Of a stretch of 64,000 nucleotides of DNA, positions 10,675 through 22,166 are shown one piece after another. The position numbers and the translations under genes were made by a program. The first letter of the stretch is position 1; each line of letters begins with the position of its first letter. The DNA comes from Rhodeus uyekii (Eukaryota; Chordata; Actinopteri; Cypriniformes; Acheilognathidae), in contig JAWRVZ010000079.1 of the NCBI GenBank assembly GCA_037043235.1, forward strand, positions 2,952,001 through 3,016,000, read 5' to 3'. The notes beneath the pieces were generated by a model. It saw only the letters and a list, made by a program, of their open reading frames with translations. It searched no databases and was not told where the DNA came from.

Positions 10675-12137
10675 ATATAGCTGCTAGCAGCCATCACGGG
10701 GCCAAGCGCAAGGAGGGCATTATATGTCATGCCGACATGACTGGCATCATCAGACCAACGGCAGTAAAAATCTAAAGACATTTCAATATGACTTAAGTCT
10801 AAATGGCTGAAAAACCAACAATACGGTCTTTAGCAATTCGATTTAATGGTTTATCGCATTCAACCAACAGGCAGCGCTGTAACCAAATTGTAGTGTGTGG
10901 TACATTGAGAGTGTGGTGACATTGACACATGCAAAGTTTGCTTTCAATTGGGTAAACCATTCCTGACAGAGCACTAAAGTCAAGTGTTTGTTAAACATTG
11001 CATCTTATAAGAAAAATCGAAATGGCAGACGCTCAAAATGGCCGATATGGGAATATTTGGTATCACAGGACTCGGCATGACCCACTGGATCTAAAGAGAC
11101 CAGTTTCATGATTTTTGGCCAAAGGGTTCAGAAGTTATAAGCAAAAAAGTCAGTTTTTGATAACTCCTGACCACTAGGGGGCACAGCGCCAAAACTCTGC
11201 AGGTAGCCTCAAACCATGATTGACATAACACACACCTAGTTTGGTCAGAAAAGGCTAATGCATTGGGGAGATAAAGCCTCAATTTCATTTTGGCGACTTT
11301 TACCTCAGATTCTTTCGCGAGTTATTCGTAAACGGTTTGTCGAATCAACTTTCTTTATATATCGTTATGTCCACATTGTCGGGAGATGATGTGGTTCAAT
11401 TTTCGTGAACATCGGACGAACGGCCTAGGAGGAGTTCGACAAAGTAGGTTTTTCATAAAATTCAAAATGGCGGGAAAATTTTCATGACGGAAAATGACGT
11501 CATAGGGTGCAATCGAATCGTCTTGAGCCAAGGAATCAGTGGACAAAAGAATTCTGTTTCTAGGACATACGGTGCAAAAGTTATTTACGTAAACGTGAGT
11601 GCAACTTTGGACAGTTGGTGGCGCTAGAGAGATTGAGTTAGAGACTTCAATTTTGCTATGGTCAATGATTGGACTCTCCTTTATGAGTGTGCCAACTTTT
11701 TTTCATTTTCCCGCTTACGGTTCTATGGGCTGTCATAGACTTCAATGGCAGAAGAAGAATAATAATAATAATAATAATAAGAACCGGAACAAAAACAATA
11801 GGTGCCTCCGCACCTTCGGTGCTTGGCCCCTAATAATAAGAACCGGAACAAAAACAATAGGTGCCTCCGCACCTTCGGTGCTTGGCCCCTAATAATAAGA
11901 ACCGGAACAAAAACAATAGGTGCCTCCGCACCTTCGGTGCTTGGCCCCTAATAATAATAAGAACCGGAACAAAAACAATAGGTGCCTCCGCACCTTCGGT
12001 GCTTGGCCCCTAATAATAATAATAAGAACCGGAACAAAAACAATAGGTGCCTCCGCACCTTCGGTGCTTGGCCCCTAATAATAAGAACCGGAACAAAAAC
12101 AATAGGTGCCTCCGCACCTTCGGTGCTTGGCCCCTAA
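10675..12137 (+). repeat. Family-1 short unit with six tails
   Basis: Belongs to the subtype with GGCATTATATGTC, CATTCCTGACAG and GTCAAGTGTTTG, shared with 13242 and 16699. It has the longest tail run in the window. Confidence 0.92.
11779..12137 (+). repeat. Hairpin tail, six copies
   Basis: Six near-identical copies separated by AAT runs that vary in steps of three bases, giving periods of about 59 to 65 bp. Confidence 0.92.
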
Positions 12138-13241
12138 ATAGCTGCTAGCAGCCATCACGGGGCCAAGCGCAAGGAGGGCATTAAATGTCATGCCGACATG
12201 GCTGGCATCATCAGACCAATGGCAGTAAGAATCTAAAGACATTTCAATATGACTTAAGTCTAAATGGCTGAAAAATCAACAATACGGTCTTTAGTAATTC
12301 GATTTAATGGTTTATCACATTCAACCAGCAGGCAGCGCTGTAACCAAATTGTAGTGTCAATTCATGTGGTACATTGAGAGTGTGGTGACATTGACACATG
12401 CAAAGTTTGCTTTCAATTGGGTAAACCATTGCTGACAGAGCACTAAAGTCATGTGTTTGTTAAACATAGAATCTTATAAGAAAAATCGAAATGGCAGACG
12501 CTCAAAATGGCCGATATGGGAAAATTTGGTATCACAGGACTCGGCATGACCCATTGGATCTAAAGAGACCAGTTTCATGATTTTTGGCCAAAGGGTTCAG
12601 GAGTTATAAGCAAAAAAGTCAGTTTTTTAATATCTCCTGACCACTAGGGGGCAGAGCGCCAAAACTCTGCAGGTAGCCTCAAACCATGATTGACATAACA
12701 CACACCTAGTTTGGTCAGAAAAGGCTAATGCATTGGGGAGATAAAGCCTCAATTTCATTTTGGCGACTTTTACCTCAGATTCTTTCACGAGTTATTCGTA
12801 AACGGTTTGACGAATCAACTTTGTTTATATATCGTTTTGTCAACATTGTCAGGAGATGATGTGGTTCAATTTTCGTGAACATCGGACGAACGGCCTAGGA
12901 GGAGTTCGACAAAGTAGGTTTTTCATAAAATTCAAAATGGCGGGAAAATTTTCATGACGGAAAATGACGTCATAGGGTGCAATCGAATCGTCTTGAGCCA
13001 AGGAATCAGTGGACAAAAGAATTTTGTTTCTAGGACATACGGTTCAAAAGTTATTTACGTAAACGTGAGTGCAACTTTGGACAGTTGGTGGCGGTAGAGA
13101 GATTGAGTTAGAGACTTCAATTTTGCTATGGTCAATGATTAGACTCTCCTTTATGAGTGTGCCAACTTTTTTTCATTTTCCCGCTTACGGTTCTATGGGC
13201 TGTCATAGACTTCAATGGCAGAAGAAGAATAATAATAATAA
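12138..13241 (+). repeat. Family-1 short unit, 5' end lacks TA
   Basis: The junction reads CCCCTAAATAGCTGC, two bases shorter than usual; the same junction occurs at 57161. Otherwise it resembles 7231. No tail. Confidence 0.9.
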
Positions 13242-14459
13242 ATATAGCTGCTAGCAGCCATCACGGGGCCAAGCGCAAGGAGGGCATTATATGTCATGCC
13301 GACATGACTGGCATCATCAGACCAACGGCAGTAAAAATCTAAAGACATTTCAATATGACTTAAGTCTAAATGGCTGAAAAACCAACAATACGGTCTTTAG
13401 CAATTCGATTTAATGGTTTATCGCATTCAACCAACAGGCAGCGCTGTAACCAAATTGTAGTGTGTGGTACATTGAGAGTGTGGTGACATTGACACATGCA
13501 AAGTTTGCTTTCAATTGGGTAAACCATTCCTGACAGAGCACTAAAGTCAAGTGTTTGTTAAACATTGCATCTTATAAGAAAAATCGAAATGGCAGACGCT
13601 CAAAATGGCCGATATGGGAATATTTGGTATCACAGGACTCGGCATGACCCACTGGATCTAAAGAGACCAGTTTCATGATTTTTGGCCAAAGGGTTCAGAA
13701 GTTATAAGCAAAAAAGTCAGTTTTTGATAACTCCTGACCACTAGGGGGCACAGCGCCAAAACTCTGCAGGTAGCCTCAAACCATGATTGACATAACACAC
13801 ACCTAGTTTGGTCAGAAAAGGCTAATGCATTGGGGAGATAAAGCCTCAATTTCATTTTGGCGACTTTTACCTCAGATTCTTTCGCGAGTTATTCGTAAAC
13901 GGTTTGTCGAATCAACTTTCTTTATATATCGTTATGTCCACATTGTCGGGAGATGATGTGGTTCAATTTTCGTGAACATCGGACGAACGGCCTAGGAGGA
14001 GTTCGACAAAGTAGGTTTTTCATAAAATTCAAAATGGCGGGAAAATTTTCATGACGGAAAATGACGTCATAGGGTGCAATCGAATCGTCTTGAGCCAAGG
14101 AATCAGTGGACAAAAGAATTCTGTTTCTAGGACATACGGTGCAAAAGTTATTTACGTAAACGTGAGTGCAACTTTGGACAGTTGGTGGCGCTAGAGAGAT
14201 TGAGTTAGAGACTTCAATTTTGCTATGGTCAATGATTGGACTCTCCTTTATGAGTGTGCCAACTTTTTTTCATTTTCCCGCTTACGGTTCTATGGGCTGT
14301 CATAGACTTCAATGGCAGAAGAAGAATAATAATAATAATAATAATAAGAACCGGAACAAAAACAATAGGTGCCTCCGCACCTTCGGTGCTTGGCCCCTAA
14401 TAATAAGAACCGGAACAAAAACAATAGGTGCCTCCGCACCTTCGGTGCTTGGCCCCTAA
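13242..14459 (+). repeat. Family-1 short unit with two tails
   Basis: Near copy of 10675 (corresponding positions differ by 2567), but with two tails instead of six. Confidence 0.92.
14346..14459 (+). repeat. Hairpin tail, two copies
   Basis: Two consensus copies; the last CTAA abuts the unit at 14460. Confidence 0.9.
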
Positions 14460-15562
14460 ATATAGCTGCTAGCAGCCATCACGGGGCCAAGCGCAAGGAG
14501 GGCATTACATGTTATGCCGACATGGCTTGCATCATCAGACCAACGGCAGTAAGAATCTAAAGACATTTCAATATGACTTAAGTCTAAATGGCTGAAAAAT
14601 CAACAATACGGTCTTTAGTATTTCGATTTAATGGTTTATCACATTCAACCAACAGGCAGCGCTGTAACCAAATTGTAGTGTCAATTCATGTGGTACATTG
14701 AGAGTGTGGTGACTGACACATGCAAAGTTTGCTTTCAATTGGGTAAACCATTGCTGACAGAGCACTAAAGTCATGTGTTTGTTAAACTTAGCATCTTATA
14801 AGAAAAATCGAAATGGCAGACGCTCAAAATGGCCGATATGGGAATATTTGGTATCACAGGACTCGGCATGACCCACTGGATCTAAAGAGACCAGTTTCAT
14901 GTTTTTTGGCCAAAGGGTTCAGAAGTTATAAGCAAAAAAGTCAGTTTTTCATAACTCCTGACCACTAGGGGGCAGAGCGCCAAAACTCTGCAGGTAGCCT
15001 CAGACCATGATTGACATAACACACACCTAGTTTGGTCAGAAAAGACTAATGCATTGCGGAGATAAAGCCTCAGTTTCAATTTGGCGACTTTTACCTCGGA
15101 TTCTTTCGCGAGTTATTCGTAAACGGTTTGTCGAATCAACTTTCTTTATATATCGTTTTGTCCACATTGTCGGGAGATGATGTGGTTCAATTTTCGTGAA
15201 GATCGGACGAACGGCCTAGGAGGAGTTCGACAAAGTAGGTTTTTCATAAAATTCAAAATGGCGGGAAAATTTTCATGACGGAAAATGACGTCATAGGGTG
15301 CAATCGAATCGTCTTGAGCCAAGGAATCAGTGGACAAAAGAATTTTGTTTCTAGGACATACGGTTCAAAAGTTATTTACGTAAACGTGAGTGCAACTTTG
15401 GACGGTTGGTGGCGCTATAGAGATTGAGTTAGAGACTTCAATTTTGCTATGGTCAATGATTGGACTCTCCTTTATGAGTGTGCCAACTTTTTTTCATTTT
15501 CCCGCTTACGGTTCTATGGGCTGTCATAGACTTCAATGGCAGAAGAAGAATAATAATAATAA
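14460..15562 (+). repeat. Family-1 short unit
   Basis: Shares a small deletion (GTGGTGACTGACACATG) and other private variants with 54112 at an offset of 39652. It lacks the tail that 54112 carries. Confidence 0.92.
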
Positions 15563-16698
15563 ATATAGCTGCTAGCAGCCATCACGGGGCCAAGCGCAAG
15601 GAGGGCATTAAATGTCATGCCGACATGGCTGGCATCATCAGACCAACGGCAGTAAGAATCTAAAGACATTTCAATATGACTTAAGTCTAAATGGCTGAAA
15701 AATCAACAATACGGTCTTTAGTAGTTCGATTTAATGGTTTATCACGTTCGACCAACAGGCAGCGCTGTAACCAAATTGTAGTGTCAATTCATGTGGTACA
15801 TTGGGTAAATTGGGTAAACCATGGCTGACAGAGCACTAAAGTCATGTGTTTGTTAAACATAGCATCTTATAAGAAAAATCGAAATGGCAGACGCTCAAAA
15901 TGCCCGATATGGGAATATTTGCTATCACAGGACTCGGCATGACCCACTGGATCTAAAGAGACCAGTTTCATGATTTTTGGCCAAAGGGTTCAGAAGTTAT
16001 AAGCAAAAAAGTCAGTTTTTGATAACTCCTGACCACTAGGGGGCACAGCGCCAAAACTCTGCAGGTAGCCTCAAACCATGATTGACATAACACACACCTA
16101 GTTTGGTCAGAAAAGGCTAATGCATTGGGGAGATAAAGCCTCAATTTCATTTTGGCGACTTTTACCTCAGATTCTTTCGCGAGTTATTCGTAAACGGTTT
16201 GACGAATCAACTTTCTTTATATATCGTTTTGTCCACATTGTCGGGAGATGATGTGGTTCAATTTTCGTGAACATCGGACGAACGGCCTAGGAGGAGTTCG
16301 ACAAAGTAGGTTTTTCATAAAATTCAAAATGGCGGGAAAATCTTCATGACGGAAAATGACGTCATAGGGTGCAATCGAATCGTCTTGAGCCAAGGAATCA
16401 GTGGACAAAAGAATTTTGTTTCTAGGACATACGGTTCAAAAGTTATTTACGTAAACGTGAGTGCAACTTTGGACAGTTGGTGGCGCTAGAGAGATTGAGT
16501 TAGAGACTTCAATTTTGCTATGGTCAATGATTGGACTCTCCTTTATCAGTGTGCCAACTTTTTTTCATTTTCCCGCTTACGGTTCTATGGGCTGTCATAG
16601 ACTTCAATGGCAGAAGAAGAATAATAATAATAATAATAATAAGAACCGGAACAAAAACAATAGGTGCCTCCGCACCTTCGGTGCTTGGCCCCTAATAA
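15563..16698 (+). repeat. Family-1 short unit with small rearrangement and one tail
   Basis: Around 15800-15820 about 40 bp of module A is missing and TTGGGTAAA is duplicated. One tail ends at 16695, followed by TAA before the next, 5'-truncated unit. Confidence 0.9.
16641..16698 (+). repeat. Hairpin tail, one copy
   Basis: Single copy followed by TAA and a 5'-truncated unit. Confidence 0.9.
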
Positions 16699-17786
16699 CT
16701 AGCAGCCATCACGGGGCCAAGCGCAAGGAGGGCATTATATGTCATGCCGACATGACTGGCATCATCAGACCAACGGCAGTAAAAATCTAAAGACATTTCA
16801 ATATGACTTAAGTCTAAATGGCTGAAAAACCAACAATACGGTCTTTAGCAATTCGATTTAATGGTTTATCGCATTCAACCAACAGGCAGCGCTGTAACCA
16901 AATTGTAGTGTGTGGTACATTGAGAGTGTGGTGACATTGACACATGCAAAGTTTGCTTTCAATTGGGTAAACCATTCCTGACAGAGCACTAAAGTCAAGT
17001 GTTTGTTAAACATTGCATCTTATAAGAAAAATCGAAATGGCAGACGCTCAAAATGGCCGATATGGGAATATTTGGTATCACAGGACTCGGCATGACCCAC
17101 TGGATCTAAAGAGACCAGTTTCATGATTTTTGGCCAAAGGGTTCAGAAGTTATAAGCAAAAAAGTCAGTTTTTGATAACTCCTGACCACTAGGGGGCACA
17201 GCGCCAAAACTCTGCAGGTAGCCTCAAACCATGATTGACATAACACACACCTAGTTTGGTCAGAAAAGGCTAATGCATTGGGGAGATAAAGCCTCAATTT
17301 CATTTTGGCGACTTTTACCTCAGATTCTTTCGCGAGTTATTCGTAAACGGTTTGTCGAATCAACTTTCTTTATATATCGTTATGTCCACATTGTCGGGAG
17401 ATGATGTGGTTCAATTTTCGTGAACATCGGACGAACGGCCTAGGAGGAGTTCGACAAAGTAGGTTTTTCATAAAATTCAAAATGGCGGGAAAATTTTCAT
17501 GACGGAAAATGACGTCATAGGGTGCAATCGAATCGTCTTGAGCCAAGGAATCAGTGGACAAAAGAATTCTGTTTCTAGGACATACGGTGCAAAAGTTATT
17601 TACGTAAACGTGAGTGCAACTTTGGACAGTTGGTGGCGCTAGAGAGATTGAGTTAGAGACTTCAATTTTGCTATGGTCAATGATTGGACTCTCCTTTATG
17701 AGTGTGCCAACTTTTTTTCATTTTCCCGCTTACGGTTCTATGGGCTGTCATAGACTTCAATGGCAGAAGAAGAATAATAATAATAA
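16699..17786 (+). repeat. Family-1 short unit, 5'-truncated
   Basis: Starts inside the palindrome at CTAGCAGCC, directly after CCCCTAATAA of the preceding tail. Subtype as 10675. No tail. Confidence 0.9.
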
Positions 17787-17810
17787 ATATAGCTGCAAGC
17801 AGCAATGACC

Positions 17811-17822
17811 GGGGTTCAAACG
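17811..17822 (+). repeat. Family-2 5' subterminal inverted repeat
   Basis: GGGGTTCAAACG, 24 bp inside the 5' end. Exact complement of 19776-19787 at the 3' end. Confidence 0.85.
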
Positions 17823-17827
17823 TAGCA

Positions 17828-17975
17828 GGACCATCTGAGCTGTCATGACTGTTTGAGTTAGAGACTTCAATTTTGCTATGGTCAATGATTGGACTGTCCT
17901 TAATGAGTGTGCCAACTTTTTTTCATTTTCCCGCTTACGGTTCTATGGGACCATCTGAGCTGTCATGACTGTTTG
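17828..17975 (+). repeat. 28-bp direct repeat flanking a family-1 fragment
   Basis: The 28-bp sequence beginning GGACCATCTGAGCTG occurs at 17828-17855 and again at 17948-17975. Between the copies lie 92 bp (17856-17947) of family-1 module C, from AGTTAGAGACTTC to GGTTCTATG. This has the appearance of a templated insertion or local exchange inside family 2. Confidence 0.85.
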
Positions 17976-19146
17976 TGGTCAATCTGACTAGTTATCCTAA
18001 TGTGCACAGTTCTGTGAAGTTTCTACTTTGTGCAAACAATGTATAGACATCTTTCAAAGATGTTCAGAATGAGAAGATCAAATGATAGTAATATTGCGAA
18101 CTGAACTTCTGAACTGTAATGTTGATCTATGTCAATCTGACTTGTTCTCCACATAAACACATCTTTATGAAGTTTCTAGTTTGTGTAAACGATGTATAGA
18201 CATATCATATTACACATTTTTTCACTATAGGAAGATCTATCAAATTATATTAATATCGTGTGGATATGTTTAACACCACACATCATATCATCTGAACTGT
18301 TATGTCAGTCTATGTCAATCTGACTTGTTCTCCACATGAAAAGATTTTCTAGCCTGACGGTGCCTCTTGTGGACAAAAGTAGTATTACATATTTTCTAAG
18401 ATTTTAAAATATAGAGTGTTTATAATTTATTGTGAGCCCTATGAGCATCAGAAATACATGAAACCCAACACATTTCTTCAAAATGACTTGTTCTTAACAT
18501 TTACACAGTTTTGTGAAGTTTCTTGTTTGTAGACAAGATATATAGGCTTTTTATTCACAATAGGCCAAACCTGAAATATATGAAAAATTATATCTGCTGA
18601 ACGGTTTAACTAATCGAAATTCTTTGAATAACTTTTTCCCTTGAGTGTCCCTAGATGATGCGTGTGAATTTTCAAGCCAATCGTAGTGACGGCCTATGAC
18701 GAGTTCGAAAAAGTTGAAATTTCTAAAATCTCCAATATTTCACAAACAATTTGATTGACAGCAGTGGTTCTTGAGGCAAAGTTGTTCAGTATGAGGAGAT
18801 CTATCATATGGTATCAATATTGTGTGGATGCGTGAAACAACACGTGAGTAGAGACGCAAAAAACTCGTTAGCGCCAACTAGTATCCGATTTTTTTCAAAA
18901 TTCTGACAGACCACTAGGGCCATGAGTCAAACACACCCATCGAGTTTCGTTCCGATCGACCTTCGGTAAGCTGGTCTAATTTATGCTTAAACTTCATTGG
19001 CCGATAACGGCCATGTTTTTTGAGATACGCCAATATCCTCATAGATCATCATGGCCCATTGGACAAAGACCGTGCATGACAAGTTTCAGAACAATCAGAC
19101 AAACATGTGACCCTGTACAGGTGATTTAGTGTTTTTTTCACAATAT

Positions 19147-19161
19147 AGCGCCACCAAGTGG
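19147..19161 (-). promoter_or_regulatory. CTCF-like motif in family 2, minus strand
   Basis: Read on the minus strand, CCACTTGGTGGCGCT fits the core at 14 of 15 positions, opposite in orientation to the family-1 sites. Confidence 0.4.
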
Positions 19162-19593
19162 TCAACTGGCCCAGTTTTTTTGGTGTGACCACAAAATTAC
19201 CTTATACATGACTATGTGAAGTTTGTTGAGATTATCTCTTTGCGTTTCAGAGTTATTACGATTTTAGCAAAAGTGTCTCCGCACTATGCGAACGTTTTAG
19301 CGTGTTGTTGCAAGCCTGAATCACCGATCGAAATTATTTGAATAACTTTTGGTCAGGAGAGTCTCTAGATGATATGTGTGAAGTTTCACATTATTTGGAC
19401 AAACGGCCTATGAGGAGTTCGAAAAAATTTTTTTTCAGAAAATTCAAAATGGCGGAAAATTTTTATAGGCGGAAATGAAATCGGAGATATACATTTTTTA
19501 AGTCTTGAGCCAAGGATTCCAGGGATATAAGACACTTGAGTGTACGACAAACTGTCTATGAGTTATTAGCAATTTAGGTATTTTGATCGCTGT

Positions 19594-19608
19594 AGCGCCA
19601 CCTATTGG
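19594..19608 (-). promoter_or_regulatory. Second CTCF-like motif in family 2, minus strand
   Basis: Read on the minus strand, CCAATAGGTGGCGCT fits the core at 14 of 15 positions. Confidence 0.4.
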
Positions 19609-19766
19609 CCAATCGGGGTCATATTTTGATACGTTCTCCCCAAATTGAGACCTACCTTCTGGCCAACTTTCAAGTCTCTAGACATTACGGTTTGGTCTGC
19701 ACGATAAGAAGTACGGCAGAATAATAATAATAATAATAAAAATCCTAACAATTACAATAGGTTTTC

Positions 19767-19790
19767 AACGCTTCGCGTTTGAACCCCTAA
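19767..19790 (+). repeat. Family-2 3' hairpin and end
   Basis: Stem AACGC/GCGTT around loop TTC (19767-19779), then 11 nt ending CCCCTAA. Upstream AACAATTACAATAGG matches the family-1 tail context. The next unit starts at once at 19791. Confidence 0.85.
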
Positions 19791-20114
19791 ATATAGCTGC
19801 TAGCAGCCATCACGGGGCCAAGCGCAAAGAGGGCATTAAATGTCATGCCGATATGGCTGGCAGCATCCGACCAACAGCAGTAAACATCTAAAGACGTTTC
19901 AATATGACTTCAGTCTAAATGGCTGAAAAATCATCAATACGGTCTTTAGCAATTCGATTTAATGGTTTATCACGTTTGACCAACAAGCAGCGCTCTAACC
20001 AAATTGATGTGTCAATTCATGTGGTATGTCCAGAGAGAGATGACAATGACACATGCAAAGTTTGGTGTCAATTGGGTAAAGCATTGCTGAAATACAGCAT
20101 TATAGTCATTTTGA

Positions 20115-20620
20115 CATCAAAGCACTTCATCTTGGCTGGAGAGAAAACCCTTTGTCTCTAAAATGTAATTGTATCAAATAATTTCACTTTAAGCATACAC
20201 TGACAGTCTACTTACTATGTGCATTTTTAAAATGGGGAAAATAAACCCTGTAGATCCAATGTAGTTAAAGTCAAATTAATCATTGTATGATTTGATTTAC
20301 AATAATAAACATATCAGTATTTTCTTCATTAGTCTGTTTTAATTCATGTAAACAGTTCTTGAAAAGAAAACAGCAACTTATTGATATATTATAAGAAGTA
20401 TAATTATTTTTATTCATTATGAAGAGGTTTATTTTTATAGTTATAGTAAAAACAACAACAGAACTTTTGAATAAAACTAAATGTTTAATTGACTAATTTT
20501 CCTTAATGTATCATTTTCATCAATGTGAAAAGGGCAAATGACATGTTGAGTAATGTTCTGCTGACATTTAGTGGCTGTAGTTGACATTTCGAGTTTTATT
20601 GTCTTAAGTGAGAAGCAAAA
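20115..20620. other. AT-rich segment foreign to the array
   Basis: The sequence has no counterpart in any other unit and is strongly AT-rich. Array sequence stops after a GTCATTTTGACATCA context and resumes near GCAAAAAAGCTGTAAGC. No coding frame, terminal repeats or target duplication are evident; boundaries are approximate. It could be an insertion or a segment lost from all other copies. Confidence 0.7.
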
Positions 20621-21984
20621 AAGCTGTAAGCAAAAGCACCACTTTGTTTATATCTCCGGACCACTAGATTGCACTGCGCTAAAACTCGGCAAGTAGCCTC
20701 AGATCATGATTGACATGGCACACAGAAAGTTTGGTCAGAAAATGCTAATGCGTTGCAGAGATATACGCCTCGCTTTATTTGGTGGCCATTTGGTCAAATT
20801 CGATTGCAATTTTATCGAAAACAGTTTGGCGAATCAACTTCATTTCTATAACTTTTTGTCAACAGGGTCTGAAGATGATGTGATTCAATTTTGGTGAAAA
20901 TTGAGCAAACGGTTTGGGAGGAGTTCGAAAAAGTAGGTTTTTATAGAAAAATAACATGGCAAATCGGAGGTTTGGCCGAATATGACATATTTGGTATCTA
21001 TGGTCTCGGCTTGACCCAATGAACACATTAAGACCATTTGTTTTACAATAGGTTAACGTCATCAAAAGTTATTAGCATATTTGTAAATTTGGTTATAACT
21101 TTTGACCACAAGGTGGCGCTGCCCCCAAACTTTTTGTGCCGTATCAAGGTTAGGTGCCGAAGACACATATTGAGTTTCGTAACGATACGCCAATCCATTT
21201 GTTAAATATAGCAATTTATGACAATATTCAAAATGGCCGACGCTCTAAATGGCCGATATGGGAAAATTTAGTATCGCACGACTCGGCATGATGCACTGAA
21301 TCTAACGAGACCAGTTTTATGATTTTTAGACAAAGCGTTCAGGAGTTGTAAGGAAAAATGTCACTTTTTCATATCTCCTGACCACTAGGGGGCACAGCGC
21401 CAAAACTCTGCAGGTAGCCTCAGACCATGATTGACATAACACACACCGAGTTTGGTCAGAAAACGCTAATGCGTTGTGGAGATAGAGCCTCAAGTTCATT
21501 TTTGCGATCATTACGTCGGATTATTTCGTGAGTTATTCATAAACGGTTTGACATTTCAACTTTCTTTGGATAACTTTTTGTCACCATGGTCTGGAGATGA
21601 TGTGGTTCAATTTTCGTGAAAATCGGACAAACGGCCTAGGAGGAGTTCGAAAAAGTAGGTTTTTCATAAAATTCAAAATGGCGGGAAAATATTCATGACG
21701 GAAAATGACGTCATAGGGTGCAATCGAATCGTCTTGAGCCAAGGAATCAGTGGACAAAAGAATTTTGTTTCTAGGACATACGGTTCAAAAGTTATTTACG
21801 TAAACGTGAGTGCAACTTTGGACAGTTGGTGGCGCTATAGAGATTGAGTTAGAGACTTCAATTTTGCTATGGTCAATGATTGGACTGTCCTTTATGAGTG
21901 TGCCAACTTTTTTTCATTTTCCCGCTTACGGTTCTATGGGCTGTCATAGACTTCAATGACGGAAGAAGAAGAAGAATAATAATA

Positions 21985-22166
21985 AAGAACCGGAACAAAA
22001 ACAATAGGTGCCTCCGCACCTTCGGTGCTTGGCCCCTAATAATAATAAGAACCGGAACAAAAACAATAGGTGCCTCCGCACCTTCGGTGCTTGGCCCCTA
22101 ATAATAATAAGAACCGGAACAAAAACAATAGGTGCCTCCGCACCTTCGGTGCTTGGCCCCTAATAA
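21985..22166 (+). repeat. Hairpin tail, three copies
   Basis: Three copies, with TAATAA between the last tail and the next unit. Confidence 0.9.

Larger units (their letters stand above)
17787..19790 (+). mobile_element. Family-2 element, complete, 2.0 kb
   Basis: Same 5' opening as family 1 (ATATAGCTGCAAGCAGC), then a different subterminal sequence, GGGGTTCAAACG (17811-17822). This is exactly complementary to CGTTTGAACCCC (19776-19787) in its own tail. The interior is only distantly related to family 1: short islands such as GAGGAGTTCGAAAAA, TTCAAAATGGCGGAAAATTTT and CTTGAGCCAAGGA recur in the same order. It lacks the CRE. Two CTCF-like sites lie on the minus strand (19147-19161, 19594-19608). 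It has no coding capacity. The 17856-17947 segment is family-1 sequence inserted near its 5' end. Confidence 0.75.
19791..22166 (+). repeat. Diverged family-1 long unit with AT-rich insertion and three tails
   Basis: Module A is of the older type. About 500 bp of unrelated sequence sits between the end of A and the first CCACTAG site. B and C then follow in the common form, and three tails close the unit. Confidence 0.88.

Noticed and set aside
11779..12137. Regular short repeats resembling a CRISPR array
   Set aside because: The spacers are only AAT runs with no unique sequence, the repeat itself is 55 bp, and the context is eukaryotic.
19919..20161. 80-residue plus-strand frame
   Set aside because: It starts in ordinary module A repeat sequence and ends in the foreign AT-rich segment, so it is a chance frame across a junction.
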